Source of the DNA: Aphelenchoides besseyi
Taxonomy: Eukaryota > Nematoda > Chromadorea > Rhabditida > Aphelenchoididae
Direction of reading: 5' to 3'
Assembly (NCBI GenBank): GCA_024699855.1
Contig: JAMPIQ010000001.1
Span: 1,426,001-1,490,000 of the forward strand
Length of the DNA: 64,000 nt
The notes beneath the pieces were generated by a model, which did not search any database, was not told where the DNA came from, and saw nothing but the letters and a program-made list of their open reading frames with translations. The translations under genes and the position numbers were made by a program. How positions within the stretch are numbered: position 1 is the stretch's first letter; every line of letters begins with the position of its first letter. This document shows positions 1 to 10,552 of the stretch, one piece after another.

Positions 1-625
1 AGAATAAAAGCACAATACAAATTCAACGTCTCCGTGTTGCCATGAGCAATGTGAATGAAATAGATGGTAATTGATAGTATCGCAGCTCCTGCAAGCACGT
101 ATACATGATATTGCACGTACGAGAAATCTACCGAGTAGAAGAATCCAAAACTTGTAGAGAAATTGTTTAGCAAATAACTTCAAGTTGCTGATTTCTTTCG
201 GTGGTTTAATCACGTTGGCACCACCATCTTGTAGTCTTCGTCTGAAAATTAAGAGAATACTTTGAAAAGAAGAACCGCTTGTACTTCGCCTCGGTAACAC
301 TCAATCCGTCGCTTTGTGCCGGATCTTCAACATCGATATAGGCGTCGAAATAAATCTCGGAGATCTCATTGATCGTAAGTCGATGTTCGACATACGAACT
401 GGCCAAAAGATGCAAATCATCGGATCGTTCGCTGGTTTCTTTAGCATAAACACGATCCTGAAGTCCATGAAGCAAACGACGGCACTTGTCACTTAAAAAT
501 CTCATAACCCCAACCGCACTCTTGATCCGTACGCCCGTCGAATCAATCCGCCAAGGTCGAGAACGAATGGAAATGATATGCGAAAAACGATCAGATGACG
601 AACTGCGGGAGCTCAATTGTGTCAA
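1..625 (-). CDS. P-type Na+/K+-ATPase-like alpha subunit, N-terminal part
   Basis: This is the 5' end of a cation-pump gene that runs off the left edge. Three exons can be read: 625-285, 241-132 and 88 to the edge, separated by two 43-nt GT-AG introns. A basic N-terminal tail of about 80 residues comes first. The cation-ATPase N-domain follows (GLSVTEAKRRLQDGG, then a PP pair), then the first membrane helix beginning FWILLLGAAILSITIYF. In this family the alpha subunit exchanges cations across the plasma membrane using ATP. The phosphorylation and nucleotide domains lie outside the window, so activity cannot be judged. The long basic tail and sequence drift fit a divergent nematode paralog (CATP-1/2/3 type) better than the main pump, but that is an inference. 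The family call is firm and the subfamily is not. Confidence 0.85.
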
Positions 626-821
626 TGTTCATCATTGATGATTTCCGTTCGGTTAACCGGCTACTTTATAAGAACTCTTCAACTTCGAGAAAACGTTTTT
701 CGCGCGGTTTCTGCTCGTTCAAAGACCAAAAACTACAATCTTGCCGTCCAACTTTCCTTAAAACCAACCACATGATCAACAGAACAAATATTCATTAGAC
801 AACAAAAAACAAAAAAAGTTA

Positions 822-2934
822 CTATCGAGATAGAAACGTGTCTTCGTAAAGCTTTTTAATTCCGTCAATCTCATCGGGTGTAGCCACTGAAACATCCGAG
901 CAAAACAATTCGATGTCTTCGTGGGTTGCAATCTCCTCAACGATCTCGGCCACTAAGTTTGCAATTTCACCTGAAGAACAACAATTCAACTCGAAGATAC
1001 TTATCTTAACTTACCGTCCGGAAGAACATCAACACTGCGACGATTCGCTCGATCCTCTTCAATTGCAATTTGCAGTGGAGTTTTTTTGGCTTCCAAGGTT
1101 GAATTCTCATCGCTGATTCCTGCATCGACTGCTTCTTCTTTTGCTTTCTTCTCCAAGATCTCAACGTCCAAGTCCGTCGATGCCGGTCGTTTTCGTTGTC
1201 CCATCGATGGAGCGGGAGTTTCGTCGACCGACGGAAGTTCGGGAGATGGAGTTCGTTCGGGATCAATTTCTTCTCGATTGTCAATAGTTGACGGAACAGA
1301 ATCACCCGAATTTCCAAAAAGAGTTGAAGCTTCTTTCTTAATGTTACACTTTTCACAGCGCCAATTGTTCTTGTAACCTGAAATTTGCGCCATTCAGAAT
1401 CGAATGCTGGAATTTCTTGCCTCCAACGCGTGATGTTCCACATCCGCGGCTGAGAACATCAGTCAATGTTCCATACGATAAGGGAACGTCTGAAATCACG
1501 TGTCTATCCAAACGTTATCACCCTTTACCTTTCGTGTACAAAATCTCGACGTGAGCATTGCCGTTGACATAATATCGATAAAAACCCTTTCCATTCTGGT
1601 GACCACAGGCCTTGACGGTGAGAAACGGATTGTCGTAAAAGTTCAGTTGTTTCACATGTCTACGACAAAATCGGTCGGCATTCGAGTTCTTTTCACACAC
1701 AACGATTGTGACGTAGTGTGGTACTCGATTGCAATAGAAATCTGTGAAATCCACGTATTATCCATCGATTAAAACTTCAGTTACCAGCAAAATAGATATT
1801 CACATAGTGGGGTGAGAGCAAACGGTCTGCTGGAACAACGAATCGAACATCCCCGAACGGTGAGGCTGTCTTGAAATTCGTTTAATATCAACCTCTAAAA
1901 TCACTCCTACCGGCAATTGTCCGTGTTGCAACAGTGCCGAAAAGAATAATCCACGAATTTGACCGTTAATAGCCGAGGCCTATAAATCAACATTTCCAAT
2001 GCCTTCAAGAAACGTTCCTTACAGCATGTCCATTGTTGTCTTTGATGTAAACCTCCATTATGCTTCCCGTGCGAGTAATCAAATCGTCCCAATAGATTTT
2101 CGGTTTTGCTCGGTACATGACCTTGAACTCCTGTTGAGGTTTTGGACCGGTAATTGCAACGGACAAATCGAAAAGTTCGTTGTATTCGGAAAGTGAGAAG
2201 ACTGAAAACATCTCCGGATCCACTGATTCGTTACTCCTTGGCTTACTCGCTTTAAACTTCTTCCTATCAGAAGCGATAACTTGATTATCAGCGATTTGAA
2301 TGAGTTCAACGCAACACTCGTATTCGACTCCCAGCTGCGCTCGAAACTTGTAAGAATTAGATCTAGCGATCTGCTTCAATAAAACACAAGTATCCTCGTC
2401 GTCCTTAATTGTCAATTGAACCCAATATTTGACAGGGCCTTAATATTGAAATAAAATTTGAAAGATTTGTAACCTCACCATAGTTGTTCAATAGTGACCA
2501 TTTGATCGTACTTAATCGCGAAGAGGGTAGAATCTCAACGCAGATCGCTTTCCTTTTGGCAAAATCCTCAAAATAGGTTCGATTCTTTGTATTCTGACCG
2601 ATGGTGTCCACCGTGCATTGACGATAGTTCTCTGGCATTCCAGCATTAGGAGTAACGATCATTTCTTCCGGCTCCGGCATGGGCCTTTCGTAATGCGGAT
2701 TCATTGGATTGCTGTACGGATGGTAACCAAAACGTGCCGACTGTGGTAAAAGGCCACGTTGCGGCATCGAAGACGAAGGCGGGCGTTGAGGTCCATATCT
2801 CGTTGGACATTGCGCATAGCTTGTGAAGATCTCCGGATTTGAGTTTCTGAAATTTGAGCGTCGAGAAATTGTCTTCTAGAGTTGAGAACTTACGGAGAAA
2901 CTGATGGGTAAAAGCCGCTTGAATTAAAGTTCAT
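822..2934 (-). CDS. PHYHIP/PHYHIPL-like protein (phytanoyl-CoA hydroxylase-interacting protein family)
   Basis: The start is MNFNSSGFYPSVSP at 2934 and the stop is at 822. The N-terminus is Pro/Tyr/Met-rich. A fibronectin-III-like segment follows (NNYGPVKYWVQLTIKDDED, then YKFRAQLGVEYECCVEL). Next comes the conserved PHYHIP C-terminal domain, with IKDNNGHA, GQIRGLFFS, SPFGDVRFVV, HYVTIVVCEKNSNADRFC, QLNFYDNPFLTV and VEILYTKDVPLSYGTL in family order, ending at a Cys pair (CEKCNIKK). Vertebrate members stop near that Cys pair. This protein continues for about 150 residues of low-complexity acidic and basic sequence containing a possible nuclear signal (GQRKRPAS). The cellular role of the family is poorly known; vertebrate members bind phytanoyl-CoA hydroxylase. 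One 3' splice site (near 1873) ends in CAAG and is the least certain junction. Confidence 0.85.
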
Positions 2935-5146
2935 TATTAAGTTCGTTGTACGAAGGAAGTTAAAAAAGTGTGTTGATGGGACCTATTGCGCGTTTGTTGC
3001 GGACGTTTATTTTTGCTCCAGTAGACGCAATTTTTAACTTTGATTTCTCAGAAGAAGATGAAATAAAAGAATACAGATGTCGACTGCTGTTCGGTACAGT
3101 ACTCGAAGACAAAAGTTGCGAACTTTAAATTTGAGTTAATGGACCGTTCATCTGACAATAAGCTCAGAAACAATGACATACAAATGACCAGGGATAACAA
3201 GATGCTGGAAATGTAACTGGAAGAAATCAGATCGCTTTTATGATTAGGACTGAAGAAAATAAACTGAAGGAAGTCATTTGATTTTCGTTCATTTCCTTCA
3301 GAAAGACGTTCGATATAGAGACAGTGCTTGGTTCTTTACGGTCACCATTAAGTGTTTGAATCATGAGCTCGGTCGTCTGTGTCCTTAGTGACTTCCCGAT
3401 GGACAGATCGCCCGCCTATCAACAGCAAGTTGATTGGCGCATTTGCGTAGGTCTTTGGCCATTTCTTTAGTTGTCGTAAGGTTATTCTCTAAGTTCACAT
3501 TCTCTTTGATTTGAGCTCAACAGACGGTGATTCCAGTTAAAAAACACTTATTGCAATTGAGGATCATCTGGTCAGTAACCAAGCGGTTTGTTTATAAGAA
3601 ACCGAAAATGATGGCAACGGCTTGATGCTAATGGCGGATAGCGCCGTCGCTCATCTGGCGGTTTTGAAGCAAATGGTGCCGCTAAAAACAAGACCGCCAA
3701 TCGATCATTAGCTTTGATGCGCAATCTTCAGTGTTCCGAGGACTCGATGTAAATAGATGACGAAGCAGAAGATTTCAAATTTGAGCGTAAACAAAAGTTT
3801 CAATATTAAATCCAGTGCTTTGCCTTCAAACGACAACTCCAGACATCAGATGGCAATTGTGGTGGCGTTGGAATTTCAATCCAAAACCTCAGAATCATTT
3901 GGACGAGAGATCATTCTTCTTGAAATCGTTCTCTTCGATTCGTACATTCTGAAGATGAAGCGATTGAAATGCAGTTTAGATGTTCGTTTCACCAAAGGCT
4001 TCTTGTTGAAAGAGTTTCTGATCTCAACGATTCGACGAAAGGTCTTGCGAAGGAAAACGAAATGTGTTCTCGTTACTTTGATGCAAACTATTGTATTTAA
4101 ACACCTGAACCTTCGCTCTCACGTTATTTCCATTTCGTTCGGGTTTCGAATACGAGATGACCGCGAGAAACAGTTCGCCGAGCGCCGTACAAAATTGAGT
4201 TTCAAGTTTTCGGGTCGTTAAAATTTACACCGTCGATCGGTCGCAAAAGAGACTCGACGCCATTTTTTGGTCGGATTTTTCGTTTGAGCGGATTTTTGGT
4301 CAAACGCTTCCGACGCTCCACGTTCATTCGTGATGCGCGGCGTGTATTTAATCGATAGGAGGGGAAACGAGCGGAATCTCAATTTGTCGCATCTTCTCGT
4401 TTGCGTGCGTGTAGGAAGGGGGTTTTTCGCGTCTCAAAAAGTCGACGTTTCGGATTGAAAATGGTTATGACAATTCAAGAGTCTATGGTTGTAAAATTGG
4501 GAAAATTAAACGTGTGCAGTTACAAAAGATAAGCAATGCGCTGCGAGAAACACGCTGTTCGATCTCGTTTTTGCGTGTCTCTTTGCGCAGCATCGATGGA
4601 AAGTAGAGAGAGAAATAGGTGGTGGAGCGAGCCGCATCGGTCTTCTCGTTTTTGTGTCATAACGACGTTCACTCACCTCTCGTCTCCTGTGTCCGCTTTT
4701 TTACCTCCTGCGCCTGGATCGATTTTTCCTCCGCTTGTTGATGGGTTCCGCGTGCGTCTTTGAGGGAGATTAGCACGCTACTTACACCCTTTTGTTTGAC
4801 CCGCTCTTCTTGTTGTCTGAAGACGTCGAACAAATAGACTCCCGTTCAACCCTCCTCGCCGGTTGATCACACCGGACACAGAGGCGAATGACGCGTATGG
4901 CGATCATGTGATTGATTCCAATGACTCACAATTTTCTTCACTTTCGTCGCGACGTGTTTCGCAGTCGCTTATTCATCGCCAAAAAACAACTCCCGATTTC
5001 AGAGAGCACATCGCGAAGTCCAACGGCCAATCGACCGGTCACGTTCTCTCAATTCTGCGGGTTTTTAGTTTGTTGCCACGTTACGGCGGAATGCGATAAA
5101 CTTTCATTCGAGAATTCCATTCGCTTTTCGATTCGGTCGTTCGAAT
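2935..5146. other. 2.2 kb intergenic region; possible decayed coding remnant near 3120-4220
   Basis: This region lies between divergent promoters, for the PHYHIP-like gene (-) and the furin gene (+). No intact gene was recognised. A 154-codon open frame at 3757-4221 (+) matches no family known to me. The other plus frames across 3120-4100 hold short polar, helix-like peptides broken by stops (for example around 3139-3240 and 3960-4070), as would be expected of a decayed coiled-coil gene. This is weak evidence. The 4.3-5.1 kb part is probably the upstream region or 5'UTR of the furin gene. Confidence 0.3.
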
Positions 5147-8100
5147 ATGACCAAAACGAAATGGCTTGCCGGTGGGCCGGTCCAATTGCTCAGTCTTCTC
5201 CTTGTTACATTCACTTTGTTCGATCATTTGTCGGCTGAACGATTCGGATCGGAGAATGAACAACAGGCCGAAGCATCACATACGATACTCAAACTCGCAA
5301 AACGAGACGACGAACTGGCACGGCGGATAGCACGAGATCACAACATGGTTATTAAGGTTGGTCATTTTTGGTACATTTCAATTTATTGCTTTCAATCTCA
5401 GGGTAAACCTTTCTTGGATTCTCACTATTTCGTTCAACACGAAGATCAATCTCAACCGCATCGACATAAACGATCGACTCTAATGCGTCTGGAGAATCAT
5501 CCGGACGTTGAGTGGGTACGCGAAGATGCTCCACGAAAACGAACGAAACGTGATTACGTTGAACAGCCAGCGAATGAGCGATCCAAACGACAAGTACGAA
5601 ACTCATTGCCCGTTCCGAAACTTCCGTTTCCTGATCCCTTGTATCCCGACCAATGGTATTTGGTAAGCGAAAGAGTTTTTTGAAAACGAAAACTGATGTA
5701 GCGGATTTTCAGGTTGGTAGAGCAGTTGGTGGATTTGATATGAACGTACGCGAAGCGTGGAATATGGGCTATGCGGGACGAAATGTTTCGATTTCGATTC
5801 TCGATGACGGAATTCAACGTGATCATCCCGATTTGGCTCAAAATTACTATGCACTAGCGAGTACAGACATCAACGACCACGACGATGATCCGACTCCACA
5901 AAACAACGGAGACAACAAACATGGAACTCGATGTGCTGGCGAAGTGGCGGCTGTGGCTGGAAACAACGTTTGTGGCGTCGGAGTTGCTTTTCTTGCAAGA
6001 ATTGGAGGCGTGCGAATGTTGGATGGACCAGTTAGTGACAGTGTGGAAGCTGCATCTTTAACTTTAAATCCGAATCGCATTGATATATACTCGGCATCTT
6101 GGGGTAAGTGTTGATTCAATAGATTAATGAAACTTATTTCTGTTTTATAGGTCCTGAAGATGATGGCAAGACTTTTGATGGACCTGGTAATTTAGCCCAA
6201 GAAGCTTTCTATCGCGGAATAAAAGAAGGTCGTAATGGAAAAGGAAACATTTTCGTTTGGGCTAGCGGTAATGGTGGATCACGACAAGACTCCTGTTCAG
6301 CTGACGGTTATACAACATCGATTTACACGCTAAGTATCAGCTCGGCGACATTCGATAATCGACGACCGTGGTACTTGGAAGAATGTCCGTCGACTATTGC
6401 CACAACCTATAGCAGCGCGAATATCAATCAGCCAGCGATTGTTACCGTTGATGTTCCAAGTGGTTGTACGAAGATGCATACGGGTACAAGTGCAAGCGCT
6501 CCGTTAGGTATTTTGATATTACAAGTTTTAACTTCAAAACTTTTCAGCTGCTGGAATTATTGCTTTGGCATTAGAAGCAAAGTAAGAGATTTTGTTTGTT
6601 ATCAGATTATAAAGTGTTTTCAGTCCTTCACTCACGTGGCGTGATATGCAACATTTGGTTCTTCGAACCAGTAATCCAACTCCTTTGCTTAACAACGCAG
6701 GTTGGTCGACTAATGGAGTCGGACGTCGTGTGAGCAGCAAATTCGGCTACGGACTTATGGATGCTGGTGCATTGGTTCGTTTGGCTCGTGAATGGAAAAC
6801 GGTACCCGAACAACACATGTTTGTTTTTGAATGCAAATAACTAAATTTTTTGGGCTTTTAAGGTGCACCTACGAGTATCAATTGGAACGACCAAAGTGAG
6901 TTGAAATCAATGAAATTGACACGACCAATCCTGTGCTTTTCAGTCCTCGACCAATTGTTGGACGTTTTAAAATGAACTTCTCACTGGATGTTACTGGTTG
7001 TAGTGATCGAGGACCGGTATTGTACTTAGAGCACGTTCAAGTTGTTGCGACAATTCGATACGCCAAACGCGGTGACTTGAAATTGACTTTGTATTCGCCC
7101 AGCGGAACAGAAGTCGTTTTATTGCCATCAAGACCTCAAGTAACTTCGATTTATAATCACGTCCAAAACAACATTTTCTTTAGGATTTCAATCAAAATGG
7201 ATTCCATAAATGGCCCTTCCTTAGCGTTCACACATGGGGGGAAGATCCGAGAGGTACATGGACGTTGGTCATCGAGTCGGTTACAAACAATCCGAGTATT
7301 AGCGGTTAGTTTACGGCTTTTGCTTATCAATTTTGCTTGCGAATTTACAGGAATGATAAGCGATTGGTCGCTTTTATTGTACGGGACAGCCGAACCGGCT
7401 CAACCCTCTGATCCGCGTTACAATCCCAATCAACTTCCGGCCAAATTCATCGCGAACTCACATTCCCAACAAGTGCATCAGTCGTTAACATCTCAGGTTA
7501 GTTCAAATCGACCCACCAATTAATTTCCCACTGCTTGTTGTTTGTTCGTCTGCTGTTTTACGGTTTTATGGTTGTACATAAACTCATGTGAAGTTTCGTT
7601 TAACTTTTAACAAACCGGCTGCTTCGGTCAATTTGAAAGCTTTGTGATTTAAGTTGCATTTAATTTCTACGGCTGTCTTGCAAACTAATACAAATGGTGA
7701 TTGTTTCTGTTGAACGGGATTCTTGTCAAATGTTATTTTATCTTCTCTATTATCCTTATGATTATTCGTTTATGTTCTGTCGTATCCAACTTTACTCGTT
7801 TATTCACAAAACTCTCCAATTCCCAAATCTGCAGGTCTTCTCTTCCAAATGGGCGTTCACAGGAATGCAGGCTCTGGTTATTCTTGCCGTACTTGGAATC
7901 GGTGGTCTCACGTGCTATCGAATGTTCGCCAGCGACGTTCAACGAGCCGTTATGTCCAGACAGGAAGGCGATCTTGCATCCACAACCGTTACATCAACTT
8001 CGTCGCTGCAAGAAAAAGACGACGAAACGATTGAAAACGCAGAAATCGGTCATTCTGTTGTCTACGTAGCGAAGTCGTCCAAATAATTAACACGTCATTT

Positions 8101-10181
8101 ATTGCCCTTCTACTTAGAAAAGTCCATGCGGGTATTTTCATGTCGTATCAGGTTTTTAACTTATTGTATTACAATTTTTCTAATCACCGGTTCATACCTT
8201 AGCTCTCTCTCTTACATACCCATCGATTCACTTAATGAACTTAACCAATTCAACCGACTAGTTCTTTCGAATTATCCCGAGTGCGTTCTTGCCTACTGAA
8301 TTTTATCGTCTAACAATTGTAATTAGCCACCTAAAAATTAGTTGTGGAGTGATTTGCCGTTGAAAAGTGTTTGCTGCTCAACTAAGTTTTACGCCCAACT
8401 GCCAAGTTTGCCGTTCTGATTGATCGCACAGCTTACAAAAAACTGCTTGTGAGATTCCGTCGATTGTCGCTCCAATTCTTATTGTAGAGAAGAAGACCTC
8501 AACATCATTTTACAACGGCAGCTCGCGGGTGGTGGAACAAATTCTTGGATTTGGTTCATCCCACATAAGATTCCGGTCAAAACCACTTACTTAGATTCAA
8601 CTTGTTTTTCTCTTAGTCAATGCCATTTAAGCTCTTTGTTTCGTTCGTACGGGTCAATCGTTTTTCTAGTATCGCCAGTTCTGTGCATAATACTGTTGTT
8701 TCTGTTTTGTAACTGAACATTATCTTGTAAGCATCTCGAATACTCGTTTTGCTGGGGCCTTTCCAAACATGACCGGTAGTCTGTCCATCTACTTACTTGA
8801 GAATTTGTTGCTTTCGACACGTTGTTTGACATTTGAATAAAAGACTTTCAATTTCTGTTTCCAAAGGCACTCCAAGAGGAACTGAACGAAATCTTTTTGG
8901 CATTCAAAACGTTGGTTTGCCTCGAAATTGTTTGCAACAAAATTCGTGACTTTTGCGGTGCCCGGAGACAGCAAATTGAAAGTTTGAGTTTGCAACTCCG
9001 CTACTGCATAGTCACGATTTCGGTTGCTTTTTGGTTTCGAGCACATTCTAACATAGCAATTGCCATACGGGGACCTATAACATTCCAAGCTCATATAGCC
9101 AAAAATGTTTAGACCGTTCCACCGCCGGCCGTCGATATCACACACAAAACGCCCGGAACCGCACTCTACGGAGACGTCAAGTCAGTTGGTAATTGTCATT
9201 CGGAATGCGAAGGCTGTTCGGAACCGGGTTCTGCAGCGGCGTGTTTTGGTAATCACTTGTATAAACGACTCGATGAATCGATGTGTCTCTTTGCAGCTTG
9301 TAAACATTACACTCAAGCACTGCGCAACCGCGCGGGTTTCAAATGCGTTTCACGTTGTGAAGATGGCTTCTATCCGGACGGTGACAAGTGCAAGAAATGC
9401 GGATCGAATTGTCACACGTGTTCTCAAGCCGAACGCTGCGAAACCTGTCAGGGCGCATTGTTCTTAATCGAAACGCACACTCAACGTGTCGATCAAGGAC
9501 ATTGTGTTACGGCTTGTCCGTTGGGATTGCAAGCTGATTGTAGGACTTTGAGTTTTAAACAAAAGAATCGAAAACAAATTGCAGATCATCACGCGAATCA
9601 AGCACGTTGTTTGATCAAGAAAGATATCTGCGAAGACGGTTTTTACCTCGGTGTTGGTGCTCGTTGTCAACCATGCGATGAAGCCTGTCGAACATGTCAT
9701 GGACCAGGTAATCAATAAAACATGCGACTTATTAGTGAACAACCCAATCCCCTCCTTTCAGGACCATTGGAATGTCTAACTTGCGCACAGGGCTACGGAA
9801 ACGGTACTCTCGGTTATTGCCGACCATGTTGTACGGGCAAAGATACGCCAATTTCGACTTCACATCGCTGCGAGGACTGTCGTCAATTGCCGAAAACCAA
9901 CGAATCTAAAAGCGAATTGGGGTCGTTTGTTCGCGAGTTTATTTTCATTGTTCTATTCGTGATTGTTGTCGCTTTTTGTTATCTGGAAATCGGTCGACGT
10001 TTCTGCTCTTCCAAAGAATCAGGCTTAGAGTAAGTTTAAGACAAACTATTGAAATGCATTGATCATTACTTTCAGATACACGCCTTTAAAGAACAATGAT
10101 TTAAAAGACGCGTTCTGGTCAGGCGATGAAACAGACGACGAGACAGAAGAGCGAAATGAGATTCAATCGTCTATTCTCTAA
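5147..10181 (+). CDS. bli-4: Furin/kexin-type proprotein convertase with Cys-rich and transmembrane C-terminus (long form)
   Basis: Calcium-dependent subtilisin-like protease of the secretory pathway that cleaves pro-proteins after paired basic residues. The long form joins exons 5147-5356, 5402-5662, 5713-6103, 6151-6507, 6548-6581, 6624-6818, 6863-6895, 6944-7139, 7184-7304, 7351-7496, 9113-9248, 9297-9539, 9585-9707, 9762-10029 and 10076-10181 (939 aa, frame kept throughout). It has a signal peptide (hydrophobic [17 protein letters not shown]), a prodomain with basic cleavage sites (RKRTKR, ERSKR), and catalytic Asp (SILDDGIQ), His (HGTRCAGE), oxyanion Asn (WASGNGG) and Ser ([10 protein letters not shown]). 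A P-domain ending LYGTAEP is followed by furin-like Cys repeats, one transmembrane helix ([18 protein letters not shown]) and an acidic tail. Nematodes carry bli-4, kpc-1 and other paralogs; the bli-4 symbol is inferred from the branching 3' ends. An AATAAA lies at 10443. Confidence 0.93.
7835..8086 (+). CDS. Alternative terminal exon of the furin gene (short membrane-anchored form)
   Basis: This exon follows a TCTGCAG 3' splice site and joins in frame to the exon ending at 7496. It gives a form of about 731 aa without the Cys-rich repeats. It encodes a hydrophobic helix ([17 protein letters not shown]) and a cytoplasmic tail rich in Ser, Thr, Glu and Asp, ending at 8086. Reading through the 7497 splice site instead gives a third end, only eight residues longer than the shared part and without a membrane anchor (stop at 7523). 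Nematode bli-4 is known to make convertases with different C-termini from alternative 3' exons, and this layout fits that. Expression was not tested. Confidence 0.75.
   Translation, partial: VFSSKWAFTGMQALVILAVLGIGGLTCYRMFASDVQRAVMSRQEGDLASTTVTSTSSLQEKDDETIENAEIGHSVVYVAKSSK
8087..9112. other. 1 kb gap between the two alternative terminal exons of the furin gene
   Basis: This stretch would be 3'UTR for the short form and intron for the long form. It contains no exon that I can join to the furin frame and no recognised gene on either strand. The long-form exon begins after the TTTAG at 9108-9112. Confidence 0.5.
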
Positions 10182-10552
10182 ATTGATTTCCATCACTTGT
10201 TACACGTAGAGATTCCGTGCGTTTACTTTGCTTGTTACTTAGCCTCGGTGCTTGTTTGCGGGATAAGAAAGCACAATATGTCACAAACTCTAATGGTCGT
10301 CATCTTCTTAAAAAACATCAATCATTACTTCTAGATTACGTGGACTTCAAATCGGGTGTTTGTTTCTGTGGCCTTTACGTTTGTTTTTGTTGTTATCTTC
10401 TTTGTTGTATTGCAAAACATATCAATCAAGATTTTTCCAGTCAATAAATTTCAAGATCGCAATAACGGAAATTAGCGTTCATTGAGTTAGTTCGAAGGCA
10501 AATATTGATAAACTGAGGTGTGGAATAGAATTCTGTAGTACTTGTGGATGAA
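10182..10552. other. Convergent 3' region between the furin gene and nuclear receptor A
   Basis: This is 370 nt between two convergent stop codons. Apart from the AATAAA at 10443 nothing coding is seen. Confidence 0.5.
10443..10448 (+). terminator. Poly(A) signal AATAAA after the furin long form
   Basis: AATAAA lies about 260 nt after the long-form stop codon. It is close to the convergent 3' end of the nuclear-receptor gene on the other strand. Confidence 0.6.
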
